Assembly (NCBI GenBank): GCA_026120185.1
Contig: JANUWF010001783.1
Span: forward strand, 5,797,001 to 5,861,000
Direction: 5' to 3'
DNA: 64,000 nt
Origin: Voacanga thouarsii
Taxonomy: Eukaryota; Streptophyta; Magnoliopsida; Gentianales; Apocynaceae
Position 1 is the stretch's first letter, and each line of letters opens with the position of its first letter. A program made the position numbers and the translations under genes. Shown here in pieces: positions 23,727-36,975 of the stretch. A model generated the notes under the pieces. That model did not search any database and was not told the DNA's origin. It was given only the letters and a program-made list of their open reading frames with translations.

Positions 23727-25771
23727 TGTTGGATTGTATGCCCTCTTAGACCAAGTTTCTGATGTAAAATCGAATATTTTAATAAAAGAATTTATTTTCA
23801 GAAATTGTTTGTAAATTTACTTTTTATTTGTGCACGATTTTCGTTTGGAATAGACCCATTGTGTTTAAATAAGTGATCCATGTGAATGGTGGTCTTTCAC
23901 AGTAAGGTATGGATCACGGGTTATTTAACACATAAACTTTTGTTCTTAACCTATTGATGAGACTAGAAATCTCATCATGTTTAGGTTATTATGTTATGAA
24001 TTCCAAATGGGGAATGGCTTACCTTTAGCCAGTGAGTAGTCCACTCACTTCATAACATAAGCGTATTTCGAATACGTAGAATAGGACCTGTAGTAGTGGT
24101 TTCTAAAAGTACTATATGATAGAAACCTAGACTACTACCGCTACAGCGTAGACTAGTACTCTACGACTTGAGTATGAGTTGGTGGTCTGGCGAAGTTGGA
24201 AGCATATACTTTGATTTGCTATAGTTGAGGTTCTATCGTAGGGCCAATATACTTGCATGTTGGGTATGTGTGACTAGTTAGTTAAGACAGACTTGTACAA
24301 GATAGTTTCTGCACTATATCGCCCCTTGTGGTTGTCCGAATAGTCTAAAATGTCCAGGGCCCTGGGAAACATGACTTGGATGTTTGCTTTATGGTAGCTC
24401 CCTTGGAAAACAGAAACACTCCAGGAAGTCGTAGATCATTGGACTAGAAGCCTAAAGATGATAGATGTCATTTAGAGGGGTGTTAGTACACTTCTTCCTC
24501 TCTAAATGTACGGCGATGTGTAGAGGGGTATTTTAGTCATTTCACATGTAGGTCGGAGACTTTACTAATGCAACATTGTCTTTGGGGTCAATATTTCCTT
24601 ACGGTGATATTAGGAAATATTTAAAATGTAAAATACAGCTATTTATAAAGAAGGGGTATTTTGGTCATTTTAGTAGCCAAGGCGATGTGTCTTTTTGGTC
24701 CTCGAAATAGCCCGTAAGTCCTAACTATTTATTGGGTTGAGGAATTGGTCTCAGTACAAGAGGATTTTATTTTATTTGATTTTATTCAGGATGTCTAATT
24801 TATTATTAGACTGGAATAAAATAAATTAATTAATTAAAATAGGAATTGAGAGAAATTAATTATCTAGTTTAATTGGTTAATTAATTATTCAGGGCCTAGG
24901 TCCAGTATGAATAATTAGAAAATTAACCTGGGCTTAAACTAGGGGAAATAATTAATATTTAATTATTTATTGGGTTATTTATATAGGCCTAAGAAATAAA
25001 TAATTAAAGATTAATTATTTTGGTTCATTTGGGCTCATTAATTATTTATTGGGTTATTTATATAAGCCCAGAAAATAAATATTTAATGTTTATTATTTTG
25101 GGCCTTTTGGGTCCAAGAGAAATAATAAATATTTTTCCGGCCCAATAGCTTGGACCTTAGGGTTTTTTCCAGATACGGTTATGAAGAGTTTAGGGTTAAG
25201 CCAAACTCATTTTCAGGATAACATCTGGGTGTTTGAAATTTGATATCCCAGGGATATGTTTATCAGATATTTGAGTCTCAGTTTTGGCTAACCAATAAAA
25301 CAACTCTCTGGTGAAAGAAAACTACTCTCCCTAGCCTAGAGAAAGTCACGTCTCTCTCTCTCTAGCTGAGCCTCACGCAGCACTCTCTCTCAACGTCTCC
25401 CTATTCTCTGTGTTTTTCTCCTTGTTTCTTTGCTAACCAATAGCAAGAGAACCAAGGAAATTTGAGACCGTTCTTCTTCACTATTGTGTTCACCGACTAG
25501 AGGTTGGGCTGTGGAATATTCCGAGAGCTGAAAGGCTTGGCGTTCATGCAAATAAGGCGAAGTAGGAGGCTAGCGAGTTTTCAACCGGAAGCTTCTTCAA
25601 GTGGGCAAAGCGAAGTGATTCCAGTCGTTCAAGCCATTTCTACTCAACCTAGAAGGCTTAAGGAGTGCAAAGGTATAATCTTCACGCTTTCGTGCGACCT
25701 TTAAGGCTTGCGGTTTTTTTTCTCTGGTTTTTTCCCGTAACAGCATGCTACCCTCAGTTTTCCGTCCCTCA
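23727..25771 (+). mobile_element. Solo LTR (2045 bp) of the copia M family
   Basis: It runs from TGTTGGATTGTATGCC to CCGTCCCTCA with a perfect 5-bp duplication TTTTC at 23722-23726 and 25772-25776. Along its length it matches, in reverse, the interrupted LTR at 8438-16004, which makes it a useful undisturbed reference for that LTR. No internal sequence is present, so it formed by LTR-LTR recombination. A (CT)n run lies near 25350-25365. The ORFs inside (25504-25704 and 25665-25859) are not genes. Confidence 0.9.
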
Positions 25772-25776
25772 TTTTC

Positions 25777-25941
25777 CTACTAAGTTTTTTCTTGATCAGG
25801 TTTTTAATGAGGTAATATTCTTTCTAAAACGGGAAGTGTACTCTTTTTTCCTTCATTAGGTTTTTGTCCCACATGGTTTTTCCTAGGAAGGTTTTTAACA
25901 AGACATTTCCAAGAGTTTGAAAATGAATATCCAAGAGGGAA
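25777..25941 (+). other. copia B 3' untranslated region, part after the solo LTR
   Basis: The phrase CTAAGTTTTTTC...CAGGTTTTTAATGAGG, then TGTACTCTTTTTTCCTTC...GGTTTTTGTCCCACATGG, is the tandemly repeated T-rich tract typical of this copia family between RNase H and the 3' LTR. A similar copy starts at about 23694. The last bases, CAAGAGGGAA, are the polypurine tract. Confidence 0.75.
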
Positions 25942-26232
25942 TGTTATGAAAATAATAAGTAGATGTTTATTTTCCCAAAACTATCATTTATCTTAAAGAT
26001 AAATGTGAATGTTCTTTTTTCTAAAGTTATTAATGGATAAAATAAGATTATAATTATTAGATTCATTTCTTATCTTTTTAGATAATATATCTAAACCTCT
26101 ATGAATAGGAGCCTTATGTAGATGGATAGAATCAATCAATTGAATTTAAGTGATTTTCTCATTTCTTTTGTCATATAGTTTCTTTAGTTTTCAATTTTAT
26201 CTATTCTAATTTTATTTTGAATCAAATTTACA
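25942..26232 (+). repeat. copia B 3' LTR
   Basis: It starts TGTTATGAAAATAATAAG directly after the polypurine tract and probably ends at TTTACA. The roughly 290-bp length fits the 284-bp 5' LTR of copia C. The end is inferred by loose alignment to that LTR. Confidence 0.65.
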
Positions 26233-26562
26233 ATATCATGACATTTTTTCCCTTTTCTAAAAAAATGATCGATGACTTGGGGGTTGGCATTAATTAAAGG
26301 GAAACCCTTTTTGACACACATTTTTTGGCTTCTGCTGCTTCTTTTCACATAGACATAACTTTCCCCAAAGGGGAGGGGGAAAAAAGGGAAACCAAAGAAA
26401 AGAGGGATTTTATGTCTCTTTGCATTATCACTAACTATTATTTTTGTCATTAATATTTTAACCAAACATGGAGTGTTTCGTCAAGTCTCTTCATGGTTAG
26501 TATAGTTTAAAATCAAATCACTTTTTTATTTGAAAATTTTATAAATTTAGATTTATCATTGA
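26233..26562. other. Gap between copia B and the CACTA miniature element
   Basis: Non-coding. The 93-codon minus-strand ORF at 26184-26465 overlaps the LTR end and resembles no known family. TGA at 26560-26562 is the target duplication of the next element. Confidence 0.5.
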
Positions 26563-27573
26563 CACTACAAGAGAAAAGCAATTTAACAACAGTCAAATCC
26601 GTCGCTAATCGACTTTAGCAACAGATTAGCGACGGACATTGACCGTTGCTACAAATGGCATCGCAAATAGTGATGGAACTAAAATCCGTCGCTAACGATT
26701 AGCGATGGCTATTTAATTAATGATATTTATAATTAAATTTGTAATTAAGGCTGTCACTAAATTTAGTAATGGATTAGTGACGACGAACGAATTTTAATTT
26801 TTTTTTTAAATAATTAATTAGCCACCAACCTGACCTAACTGGTTCGACCCAACAACTGACCCGACCCACCGAATAATTTTATGAGATTATGTTGGACGCA
26901 AGAGCTCGAACCTACGTCCTTGTCGTAGGGGTGCACGTGCTCCACCACTAGGATATTAATATTCTTGTAATTTTTTATTCTTAATATTAATTATATAGTA
27001 TATTTTTTTGCAAATTAGCGACAGATTTGCAAGGGATTTGCGATGGATTAGCAACGCCCAATTTCCGTAGCTAATTCCTCACTAATTGTGACGGATTAGC
27101 AATGCATGATTATTCGTCGCTAATTATTGACGGATTAACAATGATATTTTAACAATTATTTAGTATTAATATATAATTATATATGTCATAACTAATCCTC
27201 GCTAATTAGCGAGGGATTATTGACCGTAGCTAATCCCTCGCTAATTACCGACGACATTTTAACTAATATTTAGTATTAATGTATTAATCGCACATGTCGT
27301 AGCTAACTCTCGCTAATTAGCGACGGTATTTAAACAATTCTTTTAGTATTATTGTTTAATTACATATGCCGTAGTTAATTCCTCACTAATTAACAAAGAA
27401 TGACAGCTAATCTCTCGCTAATTAGCGACGAATTAGAGACGATTAATTGACAAATCTTTAAAAAATAAATTTAAATTTAAATTTTTATTTGCTGTTACTA
27501 TTCTGTCACAAATTAATGACGGCTAAGTAATCGTCACAAATTTCTATCGCTAATAATAATTTTTCTTATAGTG
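26563..27573. mobile_element. CACTA miniature element (1011 bp)
   Basis: The left end is CACTACAAGAGAAAA and the right end, on the other strand, CACTATAAGAAAAAT. It is flanked by TGA at 26560-26562 and 27574-27576. The interior is filled with copies in both directions of TTAGCGACGGATT/AATCCGTCGCTAA, so it can fold back. No transposase is coded. The end sequence and motif are close to the left end of the larger element at 31171, so that type of transposase may have moved it. Confidence 0.93.
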
Positions 27574-27576
27574 TGA

Positions 27577-30500
27577 GTAAATAATTAATATTAAGTATGT
27601 TACCCGTAAGTCAAAAAATTTAAATTCAATTGTTTTGCATAAGAGAAACACTGTTTCTTTTTTAACACGTCTTCTTGAATTATAAAACAAAGCACAATTT
27701 TGTCATAAATTATAAACTTCGACCCACGATAGTGGTAGTGTTGGGCAGGGCAGAAGCAAGCTTTTATTTCATTTTCAGATTATTTGGATACTTTTGTAAG
27801 AAAAATAGAATGGGAACGAACTGGGCTTTTGTAGTGGATATTCAACAGGATTGGAAGATTAAAACTATGGCCCAAATGTCGATTAATAGGCCTCTAGTAA
27901 CGAAAACAATGGACATGAAGCAAGACCAAATTGTTTATTAATTTCATTGTCATAATTTATTTTGACAAAATTTGATGGCAATGAGTGAATTCAATTTTAT
28001 TGCAGTTAGCTTTGTATATAATTTTGTGAATATAAATATAAATTTTTACATATTTTTGTTATTCAAACAGCCTCCTGGTTAGTTTTTTTTTTTTTTTTTT
28101 TCTTGGTGACAAATTCTCACTACGTCTCTTAACCATTAGTACTTGAAAAGTATCAATTATGTTTAAGTTTTTTCATTCATTCTCTTGACTATTAACTTTT
28201 GTTTAATAAAAAAAATTGGAAAAAAGCATATTGCATGCTTGAACCCCTAATATTACTGATTTCTCCAATATCGTCTTTGTTACTCTCCTAGTCCTAAGGT
28301 CATTCATTATGCATTTGTTGAAGGTTACCATAAGATAAAAATATCATAGTTTTCAATAGTGCAATTGCATGGAAAAATATCAATATTGTTTTTGTACATT
28401 TTTTCCCCTCTTGCTCCCTAGAGATCGTGTTATCTTGTTATTTTCAAAATGTTATGAAAGCCATTATCCTACAACAATAATGTCCAAATCCAAGTTGAAC
28501 TTTTCATGGACAAGAAGATATCCATTCGACACTTGCACTACGCATCTAGAGAAAAGAAGAATCTTTCATTTTCGGAGAAATTTTTTTTTTTTTTTTTAAA
28601 TCTAGAGAAGAATGTCATACCTTTGCAACAAATCAGAAATAACCTAAAAAATCTTCATTGAAAAATCAAAAGAAGTGCAAAAATATTTTAAATAATTTTC
28701 TTTTGGGCTTTTTTTTTTTTTATTAATCAGTATAATGATGACGATAATATAACAATCATTCTTTGACATATAATGGATCATAAAGAACTTTTTTATAAGT
28801 GTATAAATGACAAATGTGTAGTGTTAATATGCCAAAAGAGAATAAAATCCATGGATAAATGGTTTTTTGCCGCTTATTTGATCCATGGTGCATGTGCTAT
28901 CTCTTTCCAATCTTTTGTAGAGATCATATTTTGGTATCCCACTTTTCAGTCTTTGTGTATCATGTGATTTTGTTAATTAAATTTAGAACAATTATTCTCA
29001 ATAATTAATTTTACTGAGCCAAAGTAATTGTTTAACTGATAAAACATTTTTTTAGAAGAGGGGAAAAAAAAAGAAGTCACGGATTTGAAACTCTTTGGAT
29101 ATGTGTCCATCCATTCTTTTTTTTTAATTGTAATAGTATTGGGTTATTTTTTGTAGAAAAATAAAATATCGTGATTGCTCTCTACATATTGAACTCTACT
29201 AATTTGATAAGGATATTTTTATCAATTACTTGAATTACTATCTTAATTCGATATTAAATTAGTTCATGGCCAATGATTCATCCATATAATATGGATGAAT
29301 GCAGCTAGATTTAATTGATTATTTGTAGCTTGGATAGAGTCATGCATAATTACTAATTTGATCTTTCTATTATAAGTTCTTAAAGAGAGAAAAGAAGAAA
29401 GACTCCAACCTAAAGGAAATGATTGTACTAGCAATCTTCTCGTTGACTGTTTCTCATGGACATAAAATTATTTTTTAAATTAAGGCTGCCGATTTCCCTT
29501 TTAAGATTATTCCCAAGTAATTGATCCGCCGGCGCCTCAAATCTATAATATACTTTTTTTATATATGAATATTATATTTCCTCAAACAAAAAAAGGGGGG
29601 GGGAATATTATATAAAGGAATCAAGATCATTTGCAAAGCGTATTTTCATGATTGGAATGGGGACACAGAATTTAAGTCCATGATATTCAAAAGGGAATTT
29701 ATACTAGAGCGGATAATATTACTTTTTTTTAATAATCAAGTTTTCTTGAAATGGTCATAAAGGCTTATAGATTTGTTTCTAATGTTCTTTGGTTGGTAAA
29801 GAAGCATGAAAAAGATTGTAAAGACTCTCATGACTCTTGATTCTAATTACTATGGATTATATCACGCAATAATTTTTTTACTTCTTTTTTGTCACTATTA
29901 TGATCCTAAATTGAAATTTCATATCGTAATTAAGAAAGATTAAATACTTTTATGGTATAAAAAACGATAAAAATGTTTTTGGTTAAAATAGTTGCATGCT
30001 CTATTTTTATTTTCAAATATAATATAGGAACTAAATTTTAAAATTTCTAAATTCGGTCAAATACTCAATTTTTAAACTATTGACTTAACATGAGAAGTTC
30101 TCTTGAGATAGACTAGTTTGATGCATGTGCGATGTAAAGGGTAATTTGTGCTAAGTAGTTTAGGTGAGGTACGGTTATTGTATTGATAATTTTATTTGTA
30201 CTCAAATATTAAGGGGTCTTATTTTTGAATTTTTTTTATGTATTTATTAGGTTGTGTTAAGTATTGACTTAACATGAGAAGTTCTCTTTAGATAGACTAG
30301 TTTGATGCTTGTGCGATTTACAGGGTAATTTGTGCTAGTAGTTTAGGTGAGATATGGTTATTGTATCGATAATTTTATTTGTACTCAAATATTGAGGGGT
30401 CTTATTTTTGAATTTTTTATGTATTTATTAGGTTGTCTTAAGTATTCAAATTTTATTTATTAGTGTTTGTATGCGATACTCTTGTGTATTATTTCTCTCA

Positions 30501-31170
30501 TTATCAATGTATATATTAGTGTGGATATTATCTATATGTTTCTCTCGTTCTGTAGGATTTTCAATTTTGAATGGTTCGGGTTGCTCGTTGTTTGTTTTAT
30601 TCTTTTACTGGTGATGTCTTTTCATTTAATTTTGTTTTTTTGAACAATAATGATAGAATATATCCTTGTGTGTGTGATTAATTTTGATTAGCTATAAATT
30701 TTGTGGTCAATGAAAGATTTTGCATATTTTCCTAATGGGCTACCTGAGACCATTTCACAAATATAAAGAGGGGTGCTTTTGTGCAATTTCATAGTTGGAA
30801 TTGATATAACTCAACTGCTCACAACAAGTATTGGGGGGGGGGGGTGTTTTCTAGTAGAAGTTTAACCAAAATCACTTGATTAGTTGGATATGCGCAACAT
30901 TTTTTCAAAGATAATCATTGTTTGGTTGTTCTTAAGATAAGACATTTTACCAGATTGCTTTCTAGGCTACATGAGACACATTAGAGAAGAACTAAATGAA
31001 AGGTCTCCTAGGCAGAATGGATTTTAGAATGGGCATTTTTATGCTTTTAGTGTTGTTGGTGATTTTAGTCCACTATTACTTTCTTCTAAAAGATTTTTTT
31101 CCCTATCCTTTCCCATCTATTTGTATATTGTCATGGACTTAATGATAATGTCTGAAGTATATAGAAGAGT
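27577..31170. other. Gene-free AT-rich interval
   Basis: I see no supported gene. Open stretches at 27675-27941, 28369-28599 and 28773-28967 have no recognisable domain and look random. It contains a run of 19 Ts near 28083-28101, a run of 11 Gs at about 30834-30844 and the 184-bp tandem duplication listed separately. Confidence 0.6.
30079..30445. repeat. Tandem duplication of 184 bp
   Basis: ATTGACTTAACATGAGAAGTTCTC begins at 30079 and again at 30263. The two copies run to TTAGGTTGT(G/C)TTAAGT with roughly ten scattered differences. Confidence 0.9.
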
Positions 31171-31189
31171 CACTACAAGAAAGGCAGGA

Positions 31190-31901
31190 ATTAGTAAGGG
31201 AATAATCCCTCGCTAAATCTGCGAGGGATTAACGAGGGATAAATGAGTTAGGCACACAAATTGACTTTCCGTCGCTAATCTCTAGTTGATTAGCGATGGA
31301 TTAGCGTTAATAGGTATCCATTTCATTAGCGAGGGATCAAAATATCCCATTGTAATCCGTTGCAAATTTGATAGGGATTTGCGATGAATTTTTTATTTTT
31401 TCTTAATATTCATTGTAAATTTTTAGCTTCAGATTTGCAATTAAGCCCAAGCTAATCCCACTCTAATTTGTGAGGGAATAGCGATGGAATATTCCGTCAC
31501 AATTCATTAGCTGATTTGCGACGGATTAGAGTTTTATTGGCGAGGGATATTAATAATTCCTCGCTAATCCGTCGCTAAAAATTTTCGTCAAAAATTCCTT
31601 ACTAATTTCCAAGGGATTTGCAAGTGATTCCCCATTTTGTGGATTCTCAAATTTTTTCTTCACGATTCTTGTGTGTGGTAAATTTTTTTATGTAATATCC
31701 TTACAAATACTTAATTCTTTATTATTTGTTGAATTATAACCAATGTATTTGCATTCAATATATGTGTAATTACCATCGATAAATTACAAAGTATAGATTA
31801 TAATTAAATGATATGCATACGTTATACCTCTATACAAATTCGTCATGTGTAGTATATATATAATACATTGATCATTTTATATGCACGCGCGCGCGCACGC
31901 G

Positions 31902-31953
<52 letters not shown>

Positions 31954-32850
31954 ATGCATCTATCATATGGTCGATGTATAATTATGCAAATATGAACACA
32001 TATTTAATTACTATGAGAGTTTACGCATACAATCGAAGTTCTATATATTACGTTTTATTACATTTGATTAGGGTAATAAATACAATTTTGGGATATGAAA
32101 ACATGTTAATACTAATTAAACTTTTCATATATTAGTAAGCGTAACAAGATCGATATTAATTAAACCTAAACAAACAATATGATGATTATTTAGAATTGTT
32201 CACTGGCAAAATAGTTCATGCTTTTAATCCGTAGCTAAGTAGGAAGTAGCTAAGTGTTGTTAGAAATAAATATGTTTTCTCAATAGAGGATTGAAAAAAG
32301 TGAGGAAAATGTAATATCCATCGCTAATCTGTCTCTAAATAGCGACGGATTAGAACAACAAGAGATTTGAGAGGGATTAGCGAGGGATACAAAGCTTATA
32401 ACTTGAGCGAAAATTTTGAGCAGAATCTAAAATTCAAAAAATTCGTCACTAATTCCTTTCTAATACAACGCAATTAGTGAGGGATCAGAAATGCACTAAA
32501 AAAATCCGTTGATGTTGACCCTCACCAATCCCTAGCTGAATAATTACCTCGCTAATCGCACGCTATTTTGTGAGGGAGTAGCGAGGGATTATATTTATTT
32601 TATTTTTAGTATCCGTCACTAATCCCTCTCTATTAGCGAGGGATTAGCGATGAAAATTTCCTTCGCAATCCCTTCTTTCTTTGTTTTGTCTTCCCCACCT
32701 GGCTTCTTCTTTCTTTATTCTGTCTTCCCCACTCGGCTTCTTCTTTCCCTTTTTCTCCGGCTAATCCCTCTCAAATCCCTTCCATCCACTGACCTACCGG
32801 TGACCTTAACTGAACACAGTAGCGAGGGACATCTACCGTAGTAGCGACGT
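31190..32850. repeat. Left subterminal repeats of the large CACTA element
   Basis: Copies of AGCGAGGGATTAGCGA and its complement lie in both orientations at 31190-31640 and 32320-32850, separated by a non-repeat stretch with a compound (GC)n(AC)n(AT)n microsatellite at about 31883-31951. At about 32672-32755 a unit of about 42 bp (TTTGTCTTCCCCACCTGGCTTCTTCTTTC) repeats twice. A possible first exon ends near 32951 at CAAGGTATCA, a donor-like site. Confidence 0.8.
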
Positions 32851-34716
32851 GACCTTGAATTTGTTCCATCCACCGACCCACCGAAAATCGCCACAGTAGC
32901 TCGAGCATCACAATCACCCGCTAGAGCTGATATTGTTACTGGTTCTTCAAGGTATCATCAATTTTCACTGATTGTTGCTTTTTAATTTTGTTACCCTTAT
33001 TGTTTACTAGTTCTTCAAGGTCGTATTTTTCCATTTATTTACGGCACAGATCTTATGTGAATAATAATTGGGATTCATTATGTGAGTCAAACTTATAAAC
33101 ATGTACAAGATACTATCAACCAGCAAGTTTAGGCAAATTATATGATTCAGGCAGGAAACTTTATGTTGCCATTACATTACCGATAAGGAGGGTCAACTGA
33201 TATTTTAGGTGTTTCCTAAGATTTGTTGCATGTCTGAGAAGAATTTCTACTTAATCTGAGTAGTGACCTAAGAATTAACAGAATGTTCCTTGGTCTGACA
33301 TGATCATAACTAAATGATTTATTCTTGAAAGGAAATGATAAAATCCCAGTCTAGAGCTGATTAAAGCACCTGAATTCTGCTTCAAACTCATTCTGTTCTA
33401 TTTTGAGATTATATCCCCCCTACTTTGTCTCCCTCTATGGCTTAAGAAAAAGCTGAAAATAGTGCATCTCTTACAATGGGAAGATAAAGGAATTCATATG
33501 TTCTCAAAATTTCTGAACAAAAGAAACATTCACAACTTATACTTTAAGTATTATTTTGCATTTACATGACTCTTTTTCCTCTCACATGTAAATATTCTAG
33601 TTAATTATATTCTTCAGCAAGCAGAGCAAAAAAAAAAAAAAAACCATGACATAGAAGAAAATTGAAGAAAGCTTTTTGAGTAAATGGTTCATTTGAGAAA
33701 AACATAATTGAGTAAGAATGTGCAAAAAAACAGACAACTTTAAGTATCAACTCAACTCTAGAAAAAGAAAGTTAATCCATAGTTTTCAAAGTCTAGTTCT
33801 TATACTAATGTGTCTCTTGGTAACTTGAACTCCTTATGATAAATTTCCTTAATTTAAGTGTTGAATATCTAAAAACTTATTTCTTTAGGGTTGATATAGC
33901 TGCAAATTGTTAGGACACTTTATGAATGGCATGAATTTCTCCTTGAACTCAACTTGAGATTGGAAAGCAAGTTGGTGCATCTTGGCTCATATCAATTTAT
34001 CTCTTCGGACTTTTGAATTTCCTGTTATATATTTTTCATATTTGAGTTGATTGATCAACAAATTGAATTTTTAATGTTGTGATAGCATCCTAATTGTTGA
34101 AAATCCTCATTTGAATTACTTGCCTACCAAGTGTTTGATGAAATGCTTAAGTGTCTTTTAAAAAGTCTTGTAAGGGTTCTACCATAATTTATATGTGTAC
34201 ATTTGATTGTTTTGTTTTGTGCACATTTACCTCATGATTTTATTGTGGTGCTATAATTGAGTTAATTGAGATCCTAACGATACCTAAAGCTTGCTTCCTT
34301 TTTATTTCCTTTACTTCTTTTGGACTTAACCATACTTTACCATACTTTACCTGGAAAACCTTCTTTTGGACTTAATCCTTTATTTTAGCCTCCTTTGGCC
34401 TTTTTGAACTCAAAAGTTCACTGATGGATAATACCTTTTAATCTCATTCTGTTTACTTAATTGATTAAGATTTCGTTCAATCTGATGCCGAAACTATGTT
34501 ACACTTATAATTTGTTCTATAGTAACCCTTTGTTATTGTTACGCACAGATCAAACATACAGTTCTTCATTGATTTGACTGGACAGACGAGCTCTTCTTAA
34601 GTAAGAAAACACTTGGTAGGCATTTTTAGAATCCTATGAGTGATGGGTGATTATTCCCCTTGAGTGATGGGTGATCACTCCCTATGGGTAATAGGTGATT
34701 ACCCTCAAATTTAGTG

Positions 34717-36975
34717 TTGTTGATTAAATATTTTGAGATTATTTGTATTTTATGAGTTTTTTACAATGAATGTTGGGTGAATTAAGGTGGCTTTGTGCTT
34801 GGAAAACGTTCAAATTATAAGAAAAACTCTATCAAAAATTTTTTTTAGAAATGAAGTGGTTTAATGCCAAGAAATTCTTATTGTTTCTTACCTAGTATAT
34901 TTCCATATGTTCTTTTCATTGTGAAGTTGATCTATGCATGGTGAGGAATATTTTGAATTAAGTTTTGATGGCTGAAGCTAAATGAATTCATGATAGAGAC
35001 TTTGAGAAAAAATCTACTTGTGTGTTGTTTGTGTAGGATGTTAACTAGACTATTTGAGAGTATTTTGGTGTGATTTTTCAGTTCATTTTATGTGTTTTGG
35101 TGCGAAGAAAAAGCAGTAAAAAGAAGGGTAAGAACAAACTATATAAACTCCATATAATATAAAATGATAAAACTGAAAACAGAATGAAGGAAATACTGAA
35201 AAAGCTAAGTGCATGCTATTTTGGATAATTGTGGCCTAATGGATTGTTAGGAGCATTATTGACCCTTGGATCAAAAGAACCCTAGTATAAAAGCTTTTTT
35301 TTTATTATTATTATTCTTATTGTTACTATCCTTCTCCAATATCCTAGGGTGTTTCCTAGTTTTAGAAGCAAGGCCTTCAACTCTTCATGGCCAAAATAAC
35401 TCTCAAATGGTAGTATTAAATTTTGGAAGAAAATGGATGATGAATATTTATAGCTAACTAGCATAAAAAACTAATCTTCATTAATCCTAGATTTTGCTCT
35501 ACTCCAAAATCACTTCAAATCCACTCTCAGATCCCTAACACATCAAGGAAGGTTTTGGAACCTTAGTGTATAGCAAGGGGATAACAAACTACCATTCTGA
35601 AGCCTATTACATTAAAGAAATGCAAATAAGAATTTCTATTTTCCAGGTTTGGCAGTTTTGGTAGAAAATTCTATTCATAAGTTCAAATCATGTCAAATTT
35701 GTTTAAAAATCTTCCTAGGACATTTATCTACAAAGTATAGTTCATGGATTTCCAGAATCCATGGCCATTTTGTACAATTTAATCCAAAAAATAGACATAG
35801 TTTACATAGGCATAACAGAATTCTCTGTTTTGCTCATTCTTTTGCACCAATTATATCTTTCCATTTTTCTATAGAACTTATCCCATCTAAGCCTTCCTAA
35901 TCCATGTTGAGACTCAAATGAAAGTGTTTTAGCCACCCTTTCAACCCAACTTTCTAAAAACCATTCAAAACAGAACACAAGTTCAACATGGCAAACCAGC
36001 ATTTTTTCTTGAACAATATACAACCAGCTTTAATTCTTTCCATTCTCATGCCTTTATCTACACACAAAACCTCCCAAATCCAGTTCTACAATCATTCTAA
36101 CATCTCAGGGAATGCTTAGGTTTAGGCATTTCAGTTCAGTACCTCAAAACCACAATTATTTCAAGTTCTGCAAACATTGAATAACCATAATTCTAGCATG
36201 TTTGTTCATTCCATTTTCAGCTTTGTACATTATGCTATATGGTCTTTTGCATTCTTTTTTTTTTCTTTTTTTGTCTTTCTTTTTACTGCATTTTATTCAC
36301 ACCAAAACACATCAAATTAACTGAAAAATCACACCAAAACATTCTCCATGCAGACCCGTTAACACCCTAACACTGCCAACACAAAACAGAATTTTCAACC
36401 TCAACACCATCACAGCATTTTTCAATTTCAACCATGAAACCTTACATCAAAATGTTCCTCACCATGCATAGAACAAAATTTGTTCAAGAGGGAAGGATCT
36501 TAGTTTTTGGTTCTCTAGTTGTGTTGTAAAACGATGAAAGCTTCTAGGAGTGGACTTGGAATGAAGCAATTGGTCTTTTTGCTGATGATTTGTTCCTCTT
36601 TAGGGGGGCTTTACTTGCGTTGTTGATTAATTGTTTTAAAATTATTTGTGTTTTGTGTGCCATTTATAATGAATGTTTGGTGAATTGATGTGGCTTTGTG
36701 CTTGAAAAATATTTAATTTATAAGGCAAACTCTATCAAATTTTTTTTAAAAATTGAGGTGGCTTAATGCCAAGAAATTGTTTAATGACTCTATTCATATG
36801 TTCTTTTCTTGTTTTAGCTTTCTTGTGTAGAATACTTTATTATCTTGATTAATTGTTATGAGATTATTTGTATTTTGTGTGTTTTTTTACAATGAATGTT
36901 GGGTGAATTAAGGTAGCTTTTGTGCCTAAAAAACTTTTAAGTTATAAGGAAAACTCTATCAAATTTTTTTTAAAG
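34717..36975. repeat. Three diverged direct repeats of 130-200 bp
   Basis: Copies start at about 34717, 36621 and 36843. Each holds GTTGATTAA...TTATTTGT.TTTT, then ACAATGAATGTTGGGTGAATTAAGGT.GCTTT.TG and AACTCTATCAAATTTTTTTT. The first two also share GGCTTAATGCCAAGAAATT and CATATGTTCTTTTC. The first lies left of the inverted repeat and the other two right of it. Confidence 0.85.
34932..36471. repeat. Inverted repeat with about 200-bp arms
   Basis: The left arm (34932-35127) opens CTATGCATGGTGAGGAA and closes with TTTTGGTGTGATTTTTCAGTT...GCAGTAAAAAGAA. The right arm (36274-36471) reads the same on the other strand. Outer and inner blocks are well conserved and the middle less so. The spacer is 1.15 kb. 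It could be a fold-back insertion or the product of an inverted duplication. Confidence 0.82.

Larger units (their letters stand above)
16005..26232 (+). mobile_element. Short-LTR copia element B, 5' truncated, with two nested insertions
   Basis: Protease, integrase, reverse transcriptase and RNase H remnants are in order, then a polypurine tract and a short 3' LTR (25942-26232). Gag and the 5' LTR are not present; the element starts at the outer edge of copia M. It is the same family as copia C (40.5-43.6 kb), as shown by near-identical integrase C-termini (NIAHLRIFGC.VYV and IIRYVEPLT.D.FT.RFV.CHF). It is split by a CACTA element at 18287-22312 and a solo LTR at 23727-25771. Stops and shifts are frequent. 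Confidence 0.88.

Noticed and set aside
31883..31951. Possible repeat array or origin-like structure
   Set aside because: A plain compound microsatellite (GC, AC, AT). No CRISPR-type spacing anywhere, and this is a plant nuclear sequence.
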